From: Caulobacterales bacterium
GTDB lineage: Bacteria > Pseudomonadota > Alphaproteobacteria > Caulobacterales > Caulobacteraceae
Reading direction: 5' to 3'
NCBI GenBank assembly: GCA_017302105.1
Contig: JAFLCS010000001.1
Location: 434,001 to 498,000 of the forward strand
Length of the DNA: 64,000 bases
Part shown: in pieces, positions 10,232-18,064 of the stretch
How the letters are laid out: every line of letters begins with the position of its first letter
Numbering within the stretch: the stretch's first letter is position 1
Notes under the pieces: model-generated
What the model was told of the DNA's origin: nothing
Database searches by the model: none
The model's input: only the letters and a program-made list of their open reading frames with translations
Position numbers and translations under genes: made by a program

Positions 10232-10355
10232 AGCCGCGCTCCTGCTGACGGACTGTCTCTCGCCGCGCCCATACCATCAGGCGGGTGGCCAAGTTGTAAA
10301 ACCCGATTGCACGAAGTTTCTCGACATTCGAGCGCGCGCGCGGTTGAAACGATCC

Positions 10356-11705
10356 ATGACTGAACGCGCCTATTTTGGAACCGATGGCATCCGTGGCAAG
10401 GCCAATGCCTTTCCCATGACCGCCGAAATTGCCCTGAAGGTCGGCCTGGCGGCCGGAAAACTCTTCATGTCCCAGGACGACCGACGACACCTGGTGGTCA
10501 TCGGCAAGGACACACGCCTGTCTGGCTATATGATCGAGCCGGCTCTGGTTGCCGGTTTCGCCGCCATGGGGATGGACGTGCGCACCTTCGGTCCTGTCCC
10601 GACACCGGGGGTGGCCATGATGACGCGCTCCATGCGTGCCGACCTGGGTGTGATGATTTCAGCCTCTCACAACGACTATGCCGACAACGGCATCAAGCTG
10701 TTCGGGCCGGACGGCTACAAGCTGTCTGACGAGATCGAGCTCGAGATCGAACGGCTGATGCAGGATGATCTCAGCTCCAGCCTGGCGGCTTCGGCCAAGC
10801 TGGGCCGGGTCAAGCGGATCGATGATGCCCGGCATCGCTACGTGGAAATCGTCAAGGCGGTCTTCCCCAAGCGGCTCAGTCTCAAGGGCCTGAGGATCGC
10901 GGTCGACTGTGCCAATGGCGCGGCCTATCAGGTCGCGCCGACCGCTCTGTATGAGCTGGGGGCCGATGTCTTTGCTGTGGGCGTCGAGCCCAACGGGCTG
11001 AACATCAATGCCGAATGCGGTTCGACCCACCCGGAAAACGTGACGGCCGCCGTGCGTCGACATGGGGCTGACATCGGCATTGCTCTGGATGGAGACGCCG
11101 ACCGGGTCATCATCACCGACGAAACGGGCCACGTCGTCGATGGTGATCAACTGATGGCCCTGATCGGACTTGACTGGCATCGCCGCAACCGCCTGACCGG
11201 CGGCGGTCTTGTCGCCACGGTTATGTCGAACCTGGGGCTGGAGCGCCGGCTACAGGCCGAAGGCCTCACGCTGGAACGCACCAAGGTCGGTGACCGCTAT
11301 GTCATGGAGCGGATGCGCGAGGGCGGCTTCAACATCGGTGGCGAACAGTCTGGCCACATCATCCTGCACGACCATGCCACCACCGGCGACGGCATGATGG
11401 CGGCGCTTCAGGTACTGGCGGTCCTGGCCGATTCCGGAAAACCGATGAGCGAGCTGGCGCGCCAGTTCGAGCCGGTGCCCCAGTTGCTCGAGAACGTCCG
11501 GCACAAGGGCGGCAAACCGCTGAACGACGCCACGGTCAAGGCCGCCATCGCCGATGCCGAGGCGCGGCTGAATGGGACAGGCCGCATCGTGGTCAGGGCC
11601 TCCGGTACCGAGCCGCTGATCCGCGTCATGGCTGAAGGCGACGACGCCGGCTTGGTGCGTCAGGTTGTCAGCGACATCAGCGCGGCGGTGAAGGCGGCCG
11701 GCTGA
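10356..11705 (+). CDS. glmM: Phosphoglucosamine mutase
   Basis: A 449-residue alpha-D-phosphohexomutase converting glucosamine-6-phosphate to glucosamine-1-phosphate. [17 protein letters not shown] is the standard GlmM N-terminus and fixes the start at 10356, although the frame is open further upstream. The phosphoserine motif is [11 protein letters not shown] (Ser104), the metal-binding loop DGDADRV, and the C-terminal phosphate-binding segment [12 protein letters not shown]. It is divergent from glmS and converges on the second phosphohexomutase with a 6-nt gap. The enzyme supplies UDP-GlcNAc synthesis for peptidoglycan and lipopolysaccharide. Confidence 0.97.
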   Translation: MTERAYFGTDGIRGKANAFPMTAEIALKVGLAAGKLFMSQDDRRHLVVIGKDTRLSGYMIEPALVAGFAAMGMDVRTFGPVPTPGVAMMTRSMRADLGVMISASHNDYADNGIKLFGPDGYKLSDEIELEIERLMQDDLSSSLAASAKLGRVKRIDDARHRYVEIVKAVFPKRLSLKGLRIAVDCANGAAYQVAPTALYELGADVFAVGVEPNGLNINAECGSTHPENVTAAVRRHGADIGIALDGDADRVIITDETGHVVDGDQLMALIGLDWHRRNRLTGGGLVATVMSNLGLERRLQAEGLTLERTKVGDRYVMERMREGGFNIGGEQSGHIILHDHATTGDGMMAALQVLAVLADSGKPMSELARQFEPVPQLLENVRHKGGKPLNDATVKAAIADAEARLNGTGRIVVRASGTEPLIRVMAEGDDAGLVRQVVSDISAAVKAAG

Positions 11706-11711
11706 GGCACC

Positions 11712-13214
11712 TCAGATTTCCTGATTGTAGGCCCCGACCTCGGGGTGGCGGGCCAGGCGCGGCTTGACCTCCTCGCGGAACAGCCGGCGCATATCGTCCT
11801 CGGACTGGGTGCTCTCGACCACGACCACCAGCTCGGGCTTGTTGGACGAGGCGCGCACCAGGACCCACGAGCCGTCCTCCAGATGCACCCGCGCGCCGTT
11901 GACCGTGATCACCTCGGTGATCTTGCGGCCCAGGATCGAGGCACCCTCGGCACCCAGCTTTTCGTATTCGGCCACCACGCGCGCCAGGACGTCGTATTTG
12001 ATCTCGTCGGCGCAGTGCGGGCTCATGGTCAGGGACGTGAACGCCACCGGCAGGGCCTGTCTCAGGTCGCTCAGCGTCTTGCCGGGATTGCGGTCCAGCA
12101 TCTGAAGAATGGCGGCGGCGGCGACCAGGCCGTCGTCATAGCCGCGGCCCAGGGGCGCGTTGAAGAAGAAGTGACCCGACTTTTCAAACCCGGCCAGGGC
12201 TTTCAGTTCGGCGGTCTTGCGCTTGATGTAGGAGTGGCCGGTCTTCCAATAGACGGTCGTGGCCCCATTGGCCTTGAGCACCTCGTCGGTGGCGTACAGC
12301 CCGGTCGATTTCACATCGACCACGAAGGTGGCGTTGGGATGCAGGGCCGACAGGTCGCGCGCCAGCATCAGGCCGATCTTGTCGGCGAAGATCTCCTCGC
12401 CCTGATCGTCGACCACGCCGCAGCGGTCGCCGTCGCCGTCGAAGCCCAGGCACAGATCCGCCCCCTGGGCCTTCACCGCCGCCGACATGGCGTGCAGCAT
12501 TTCGGAATCTTCCGGGTTCGGATTGTACTTGGGGAAGGTCCAATCCAGGTCGCAGTCCATCTCGACGACCTCGGCCCCCATGGCGCGCAGGGCGTCCGGC
12601 GCGAAGGCCCCGGCGGTGCCGTTGCCGCAGGCGGCGATGACCTTGATCGGCCGCGACAGCTTCACGCCATTCGAGACCTCGGTGATGTAGCGGTCGCGGA
12701 AATTCTCGATCCGCTCCAGCTTGCCGCCGTCTCGCTCGACGCCCAGTCCGCCCAGCACGATCTCCTTCAGGCGGCCGATCTCGTCCGGGCCGAAGGTCAG
12801 CGGGGCCTGGGCCCCCATCTTCACGCCGGTCCAGCCGTTTTCATTGTGGCTGGCGGTGACCATGGCCACGCAGGGCGCCTCCAGCGCGAACTGGGCGAAA
12901 TAGGCCATTGGCGACAGGGCCAGACCGATGTCCAGCACCTCGCACCCGGCCTGAAGCAGACCCAGGATCAGGGCCTGTTTGACGCTGAGGCTATAGGCGC
13001 GGAAGTCGTGGCCCACCACGATGCGCGGCTTGACCCCGACCTCGTGGATATAGGTTCCCAGACCCAGGCCCAGCGCCTGAATGCCCAGGAGATTGATCTC
13101 GTCATTCAGCACCCAGCGGGCGTCGTACTCGCGAAAGCCGGTCGGCTTGACCAGCGGCGTGTTCTCAAAAGCGGCGGTGTTGGGCACAAGGCCCGGCATC
13201 GGGGTCAGGGTCAT
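11712..13214 (-). CDS. Phosphomannomutase/phosphoglucomutase
   Basis: A 500-residue member of the same superfamily as GlmM but of the PMM/PGM (AlgC/ManB-like) branch. It carries the phosphoserine motif TASHNENGWTGVK, the metal loop GFDGDGDR and a C-terminal RASSNKPELVVV phosphate-binding segment. Such enzymes interconvert mannose-6-P/mannose-1-P and glucose-6-P/glucose-1-P, feeding GDP-mannose and UDP-glucose. With galU, glmS and glmM next to it, it probably serves cell-envelope sugar supply. Substrate preference cannot be settled by motif alone. It converges on glmM. Confidence 0.9.
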   Translation of the reverse strand: MTLTPMPGLVPNTAAFENTPLVKPTGFREYDARWVLNDEINLLGIQALGLGLGTYIHEVGVKPRIVVGHDFRAYSLSVKQALILGLLQAGCEVLDIGLALSPMAYFAQFALEAPCVAMVTASHNENGWTGVKMGAQAPLTFGPDEIGRLKEIVLGGLGVERDGGKLERIENFRDRYITEVSNGVKLSRPIKVIAACGNGTAGAFAPDALRAMGAEVVEMDCDLDWTFPKYNPNPEDSEMLHAMSAAVKAQGADLCLGFDGDGDRCGVVDDQGEEIFADKIGLMLARDLSALHPNATFVVDVKSTGLYATDEVLKANGATTVYWKTGHSYIKRKTAELKALAGFEKSGHFFFNAPLGRGYDDGLVAAAAILQMLDRNPGKTLSDLRQALPVAFTSLTMSPHCADEIKYDVLARVVAEYEKLGAEGASILGRKITEVITVNGARVHLEDGSWVLVRASSNKPELVVVVESTQSEDDMRRLFREEVKPRLARHPEVGAYNQEI

Positions 13215-13345
13215 GGGCTGCGTCTATAAGGTGAGTGTGACGGGCGGGCTAGAGCGCCGTTCGATCAGGCCCGCACAAACACCGTAGCTTTTCCAGACGG
13301 ACCCTTGCTAGTCTGGCCGTTCACCGTTGGGAGGCGGGACGAGCG

Positions 13346-14530
13346 ATGAGCGATCTGGACGGTTTCCGCGCCGAGACGCGCGCCTGGCTCGAGGCCAACT
13401 GCCCGCCCGAGGTGCGTGGGCCGATGGACAGCGAGGCTGACATGATCTGGGGCGGCCGCAACGCCGTCTTCAAGACGCCGGGTCACAAGACCTGGCTGGA
13501 GCGGATGGGCGCGCGCGGCTGGACCGCGCCGGAATGGCCTAGCGACTACGGCGGCGGCGGCCTGAGCCGGGAGCAAGCCAAGGTGCTGGCCTCTGAGCTG
13601 CGGCGGATCCAGGCCCAGCCGGCCCTGAACAGCTTCGGCGTCTGGATGCTCGGCCCGGCCCTGTTGCAGTTCGGGACCGAAGAGCAGAAGCGCCGCTATC
13701 TGCCCCAGATCGTGCGCGGCGAGATCCGCTGGTGCCAGGGCTATTCCGAGCCCGGCGCCGGCTCGGACCTGGCCGATCTGCAGACCCGCGCGGTCGATCA
13801 GGGCGACCACTGGATCGTCAACGGCCAGAAGATCTGGACCTCCTATGCCGACAAGGCCGACTGGATCTTCTGTCTGGTTCGCACCGACCCGGAGGCGCCC
13901 AAGCATCTGGGCATTTCGTTCGTCCTGTTCGACATGGCCACGCCCGGCGTCACCACCCGGCCCATCACCCTGATCTCAGGCAAGAGCCCGTTCTGCGAGA
14001 CCTTCTTCGACGATGTGCGCGTGGAGAAGGAGAACCTGGTCGGCACGCTGAACCGCGGCTGGGACGTGGCCAAATACCTCTTGGCCCATGAGCGAACCAT
14101 GATTGGGGCCATGGGCGAGGTCGGGGCCGGTCGCCCGGTCGGCCAGGTGGCGAAGGACAGCCTGGGTCTGGACGGTCAGGGCCGGCTGGACGAGCCGATG
14201 CTACGCGCCCGCATCGCCGAGCTGGACGTCGACGCCATCGCCTTTCGCGCCGCGCTGGAGCGGACCGGTGATCAGGTCAAGGCCGGCCAGGCCCATCCGG
14301 CCGTCGCCTCGATGCTGAAATACTATGGGTCAGAGCTGAACAAGCGCCGCCATGAACTGCTGATGGCGGCCGGCGGCATCGACGCCCTGGAATGGGAGGG
14401 CGAGCGCTCGCACGACGGCCAGACGGCGCGCGACTGGCTGCGCACCAAGGCCAATTCGATCGAGGGCGGGACCAGCGAGATTCAGCTGAACATCCTGGCC
14501 AAACATATTCTCAAACTGCCGGGGGCCTGA
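13346..14530 (+). CDS. Acyl-CoA dehydrogenase, first of a tandem pair
   Basis: A 394-residue flavoprotein of the acyl-CoA dehydrogenase family, with an N-terminal helical domain, the central motif CQGYSEPGAGSDLADLQTRA that contacts flavin and substrate, and the C-terminal EGGTSEIQLNILAKHIL motif. The start at 13346 follows a good ribosome-binding site (GGGAGGCGGG). It introduces a trans-2 double bond into an acyl-CoA and passes electrons to ETF. A second acyl-CoA dehydrogenase gene begins 3 nt after its stop. Such pairs in actinobacterial sterol catabolism form mixed heterotetramers; whether these two do is inference. Substrate is unknown. Confidence 0.92.
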   Translation: MSDLDGFRAETRAWLEANCPPEVRGPMDSEADMIWGGRNAVFKTPGHKTWLERMGARGWTAPEWPSDYGGGGLSREQAKVLASELRRIQAQPALNSFGVWMLGPALLQFGTEEQKRRYLPQIVRGEIRWCQGYSEPGAGSDLADLQTRAVDQGDHWIVNGQKIWTSYADKADWIFCLVRTDPEAPKHLGISFVLFDMATPGVTTRPITLISGKSPFCETFFDDVRVEKENLVGTLNRGWDVAKYLLAHERTMIGAMGEVGAGRPVGQVAKDSLGLDGQGRLDEPMLRARIAELDVDAIAFRAALERTGDQVKAGQAHPAVASMLKYYGSELNKRRHELLMAAGGIDALEWEGERSHDGQTARDWLRTKANSIEGGTSEIQLNILAKHILKLPGA

Positions 14531-14533
14531 GCC

Positions 14534-15649
14534 ATGCCGCTGATCCTGACCGAGGAACAGGCCATGTTGGCCGAGGCGGCCGGCGGCTTCCTGGCCGAAC
14601 AGGCGCCGTTGTCGAGCCTGAGGGCGCTGCGCGATACGCGCGATCCCGACGGCCTGTCACGGGAGCTGTGGCGCGGCTTCGGCGAGATGGGTCTGGCCGG
14701 GGTGATCATCCCGGAAAGCTACGGCGGCTCCGGGCTGGGCGCTGTCGAGGCCGGGGTGGTGGCCGAGGCCGTCGGGCGCGCGCTGGCGCCGTCGCCCTTC
14801 CTCTCGACCGGCCTTCTGGCCGCCCGCGCCCTGATCGGCGGCGGCAGCGAGGCTCAGAAACAGGACTGGCTGCCTCGCTTCGCCGCCGGCGAGGCCATCG
14901 CCGCCCTGGCGCTGGATGAAGGTGCCAAGCATCGCCCAGACCGGATCCAGACCCGGGCCGAGCGCGCCGGCAACGGCTGGAAGCTGAACGGCGCCAAAGC
15001 CCTGGTGGTCAACGGCCACATTGCCGATGTGCTGATCGTCGCGGCCCGGACCGACGACGGCCTTGGTCTTTTCCTGGTCGATCCGAGTGCGTCGGGCATT
15101 TCGCGAGAGCGCACCGTCATGGTCGACGCCCAGAATGCCGCGCGCCTTGAATTGAAAGATGTTTCTGTCACCGCCGACGCCCTTCTGGGGGCGGCTGACG
15201 GCGCACTTTTTGGACGCGTCCTTGATCTTGGCCGCGCTTGCGTCGCGGCCGAAATGTCAGGCGCCGCCCAGGCAGCGTTCGAGACCACCCTGGCCTATCT
15301 GCGCGACCGCAAACAGTTCGGAAAAGCCATCGGCGAGTTCCAGGCCCTGCAGCATCGGGCGGCGCATCTATATTCCGAAATCGAGATCACCCGCGCCGTC
15401 ATTCTCAAGGCCCTGCAGGCGATCGACGCCGGGTCACCGGAGGCCGAGCTGCTGATTTCCGCCGCCAAGGCCCGGGCCGGCAAGACCGGCGAATTGGCGG
15501 TTCAGGAAGCGGTCCAGATGCACGGCGGCGTCGGCATGACCGACGAGTTTGATGCGGGCCTCTATATGAAGCGGATGCGCGTCGCCCAGGAGCTGTTCGG
15601 CGATGCCGGCTTCCATGCCGAGCGGGTCGCCAAAGCCGGCGGCTACTGA
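14534..15649 (+). CDS. Acyl-CoA dehydrogenase, second of a tandem pair
   Basis: A 371-residue acyl-CoA dehydrogenase, shorter and more diverged than its upstream partner, with lower conservation of the central substrate loop. Recognisable segments are GVIIPESYGGSGLG in the N-terminal domain, RDRKQFGKAIGEFQALQHRAA in the C-terminal helical bundle and MHGGVGMTDE near the end. The 3-nt spacing implies cotranscription and probably coupled translation with the first gene. The two could form a heteromeric enzyme or act on different chain lengths. No thiolase or hydratase gene is adjacent, so the pathway is not shown by context. Confidence 0.9.
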   Translation: MPLILTEEQAMLAEAAGGFLAEQAPLSSLRALRDTRDPDGLSRELWRGFGEMGLAGVIIPESYGGSGLGAVEAGVVAEAVGRALAPSPFLSTGLLAARALIGGGSEAQKQDWLPRFAAGEAIAALALDEGAKHRPDRIQTRAERAGNGWKLNGAKALVVNGHIADVLIVAARTDDGLGLFLVDPSASGISRERTVMVDAQNAARLELKDVSVTADALLGAADGALFGRVLDLGRACVAAEMSGAAQAAFETTLAYLRDRKQFGKAIGEFQALQHRAAHLYSEIEITRAVILKALQAIDAGSPEAELLISAAKARAGKTGELAVQEAVQMHGGVGMTDEFDAGLYMKRMRVAQELFGDAGFHAERVAKAGGY

Positions 15650-15671
15650 GGCGGTATCGCCTTCCTATCAG

Positions 15672-15776
15672 ACGTCATCGCCGGTTTATCCCGGCGACCC
15701 ATAACCGCGCTGATCGCGGTCCGCCTGCTTGCATCAGCGGCTATGGGCCCCCGGGACAAGCCCGGGGGTGACGATC
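15672..15776. repeat. Dispersed intergenic repeat, family 1, copy A
   Basis: A 105-bp element reading CGTCATCGCCGG at one end and CCCGGGGGTGACGAT at the other, with an internal stem around GCGCTGATCGCGGT. A closely similar copy lies in the opposite orientation at 43070-43173. It fills the space between the acyl-CoA dehydrogenase gene and the YegP gene, and has no ORF. Confidence 0.75.
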
Positions 15777-15789
15777 CTGATCGGAATTG

Positions 15790-15817
15790 AAAACGCCCCC
15801 GGATCGCTCCGGGGGCG
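15790..15817 (-). terminator. Intrinsic terminator of the YegP gene
   Basis: A perfect 10-bp GC stem (CGCCCCCGGA, loop TCGC, TCCGGGGGCG), followed on the minus strand by TTTTC. It lies 24 nt beyond the YegP stop codon. Confidence 0.82.
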
Positions 15818-15841
15818 GCTTCGTCAGCAGGCCGTCCGGCC

Positions 15842-16018
15842 CTAGCTGTTGTCTTCGGTCGGGGCGCCCGGTCCGTTCTTCTTGATCGAATCGATGGCGT
15901 TCTGGGCCGAAGCCTTGGAGCTGTAGCCCTCGGTCGAAAAAATCGTTTCGGCGTTATATTTGAACCGGACGCGGAACTCGCCGGCCTTGTCCTTGTAGAT
16001 CTCGAATTTGTGGGCCAC
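15842..16018 (-). CDS. YegP family (DUF1508) small protein
   Basis: A 58-residue protein starting at a GTG: (M)AHKFEIYKDKAGEFRVRFKY, followed by STEGYSSKASAQNAIDSIKKN. This is one copy of the DUF1508/YegP module, a small beta-beta-beta-alpha fold; the E. coli protein has two copies. The GTG is supported by AGGAG about 9 nt upstream and by the family N-terminus. A strong terminator follows the stop. The molecular function of the family is not known. It stands alone between the acyl-CoA dehydrogenases and the ThDP enzyme, on the opposite strand from both. Confidence 0.9.
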   Translation of the reverse strand: MAHKFEIYKDKAGEFRVRFKYNAETIFSTEGYSSKASAQNAIDSIKKNGPGAPTEDNS

Positions 16019-16143
16019 GCGGGGGGTCTCCTGAAGGGCTGGATAGGGCGTCCGGTTGCGGACAAGGCCAGTCCATCGGGCGGGGGCGTCGCTGTCAAGG
16101 ACGAGGCTCGCATCCGGGCGGAATTAACGCTAGGAGCGCGGCC

Positions 16144-17811
16144 ATGACCCAAGCCGCCAGCCAGCCGCAAGGCACCGCCGCCCGCCGCCTCGTCGAGACC
16201 CTGATCGCGAACGGCGTGGACCACGTCTTCTGCGTCCCGGGTGAGAGCTATCTGGCGGTGCTGGATGCGCTCTATGATGTGCGCGACCGAATTCGGCTGG
16301 TGATCTGTCGCCACGAGGCCGGCGCTGCCAACATGGCCGAGGCCTATGGCAAGCTGACCGGCAAGCCCGGCGTCTGCATGGTCACGCGCGGACCGGGTGC
16401 CACCCACGCCTCGATCGGGGTGCATACGGCCCATCAGGATTCGACGCCGATGATCCTGTTCGTCGGTCAGGTCGGCCTGGCCGACCGGGGCCGCGGCGCC
16501 TTTCAGGAGGTCGACTACCGCGAGGTCTTCGGCGGCCTGGCCAAATGGGCGACCGAGATCGAGAGCCCCGAGCGGACGGTCGAGATCGTCGAGCGCGCCA
16601 TCGGCACGGCTCTGCAGGGACGGATGGGGCCGGTGGTCATCGCCCTGCCCGAAGACATTCTGCACGCCTCTGGTGGCGCTGCGCCCAAGGGGCCGGTGAC
16701 GCCCGCCAAGGCCAGCCTGGGCCCCGATTTCCTGGCCGAGCTGAGCGACCGGCTGTCCAAGGCCGAGCGGCCGCTGCTGGTGCTGGGCGGATCGGGCTGG
16801 ACGCCCGAGGCTGCGGGCGCCATCGCCGACTGGGCCGAGCGGCTTGGCCTGCCGACCTCGCTGTCGTTCCGGCGCAAGGACCTGATTTCGAACGACCGCT
16901 CCAACTATGCCGGCGACCTGGGCCTGGGCTGTAATCCCAAGCTGACGGCGCGGGCGCGCGAGGCGGACCTGTTGATCGCGCTGGGCGCGCGCCTGGGTGA
17001 AAATCCGACGCAGGGCTACACCCTCCTGGATCGGACCGAGACGGCCGGGCGGCTGGTGCACATCCATCCGGGACCGGAGGAGCTGGGCCGGGTCTGGCCG
17101 ACGCTGATGGCCGGGGTCGCCGACAACAGCCTGGCCGCCCTGGCGTTGTCGCAGCTGGATCCGGGCCGCACCTGGCACGATCAGGCCAAGACCGCCCACG
17201 CTGACTATCGAGCTTTCGCCGCGCCGGTTCAGGTGACGGGGGCCGTCAATATGAGCGAGTGCATGAAGACGCTCGGCGAGGTGCTGGAGCCGACCGCCGT
17301 GGTCACCAACGGGGCGGGCAATTTCGCCGCCTGGCTGCACCGCTTCTATGGTCACAGAGCTTGCCGCACCCAGCTGGCGCCGACGTCTGGGGCCATGGGC
17401 TACGGCGTGCCGGCGGCGGTGGCGGCGGCGATCATGGAGCCGGGCCGACAGGTCGTGAACATCGCCGGCGACGGCGATTTCATGATGACGGCGCAGGAGC
17501 TGGCCACCCTGGTCCAGCACGACGCCAAGGCCGTCTTTGTCGTGGTCGACAACAGCACCTACGGCACCATCCGGATGCACCAGGAGCGCGACTATCCGGC
17601 CCGTATCTCAGGCACGGATCTGAAGAACCCGGACTTCGTCCAGTTCGCCCAGGCGTTCGGCCTGGACGCCTGGCGGGTCGAGACCACCGAGGGCTTCCGC
17701 TCCGCCCTGGAGGCGGCGCTGAAGGCCCCGCGCGGCGGCCTGATCCACCTGATCACCTCGTCCGAAGACATCGCGCCGGGCCGCACCATCACCCAGCTAC
17801 GCGCGGGCTAG
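16144..17811 (+). CDS. Thiamine-diphosphate enzyme, acetolactate synthase large-subunit-like
   Basis: A 555-residue ThDP-dependent enzyme with the three usual domains. The pyrimidine-binding domain contains RHEAGAANMAEAYGK, whose Glu activates the cofactor. A central Rossmann-like domain follows, then a PP-binding domain with the metal motif GDGDFMMTAQE ending in DNSTYGTIRMHQE. No small regulatory subunit gene (ilvN/ilvH) is adjacent, unlike the biosynthetic acetohydroxyacid synthase. It could be a catabolic acetolactate synthase, an oxalyl-CoA- or benzoylformate-type decarboxylase, or another 2-oxo-acid lyase. The family is secure; the reaction is not. Confidence 0.85.
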   Translation: MTQAASQPQGTAARRLVETLIANGVDHVFCVPGESYLAVLDALYDVRDRIRLVICRHEAGAANMAEAYGKLTGKPGVCMVTRGPGATHASIGVHTAHQDSTPMILFVGQVGLADRGRGAFQEVDYREVFGGLAKWATEIESPERTVEIVERAIGTALQGRMGPVVIALPEDILHASGGAAPKGPVTPAKASLGPDFLAELSDRLSKAERPLLVLGGSGWTPEAAGAIADWAERLGLPTSLSFRRKDLISNDRSNYAGDLGLGCNPKLTARAREADLLIALGARLGENPTQGYTLLDRTETAGRLVHIHPGPEELGRVWPTLMAGVADNSLAALALSQLDPGRTWHDQAKTAHADYRAFAAPVQVTGAVNMSECMKTLGEVLEPTAVVTNGAGNFAAWLHRFYGHRACRTQLAPTSGAMGYGVPAAVAAAIMEPGRQVVNIAGDGDFMMTAQELATLVQHDAKAVFVVVDNSTYGTIRMHQERDYPARISGTDLKNPDFVQFAQAFGLDAWRVETTEGFRSALEAALKAPRGGLIHLITSSEDIAPGRTITQLRAG

Positions 17812-17837
17812 TCTCAACCGGCCATCACGCCTTGCGC

Positions 17838-18040
17838 CTTGTCATCCCGGAAGCCCTGAAAGGGCTATCCGGGACAGGCGTGGCTCTGTGTGTAACGCCC
17901 GGAAGCGCTGGCGTTATCCGGGCGAAGCATCGGGTCGACCTTAGTTTGCGCCCGGCTCGGTCCTACCGGCCCGACCGGGCGACGCCCCTCAAATGCGCAT
18001 TCGTCCCGGATCGCCGCGTTGCGACGTCCAGGATGACAAG
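17838..18040. repeat. Dispersed intergenic repeat, family 2, copy C
   Basis: A 203-bp non-coding block bounded by a perfect 10-bp inverted repeat, CTTGTCATCC at 17838-17847 and GGATGACAAG at 18031-18040, with several inner CCGGA-containing hairpins (for example GGAAGCCCTGAAAGGGCTATCC). A related element with similar ends lies at 56361-56479. Confidence 0.65.
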
Positions 18041-18064
18041 GTTGAGCCGCCAGCGGCGCGCTGA

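Noticed and set aside
10232..10355. Riboswitch or ribozyme in the glmS-glmM gap
   Set aside because: The 124-nt gap has no evident conserved fold; glmS ribozymes are confined mostly to Firmicutes.
8006..10363. Very long forward open frame (785 codons) antisense to glmS and galU
   Set aside because: It is a by-product of high GC codon bias: both opposite-strand genes are complete, well-known enzymes, and the antisense translation has no recognisable domain.
15643..17580. Long reverse open frame across the ThDP enzyme and the YegP gene region
   Set aside because: It runs antisense through a clear ThDP enzyme and across an intergenic repeat, with no family resemblance.
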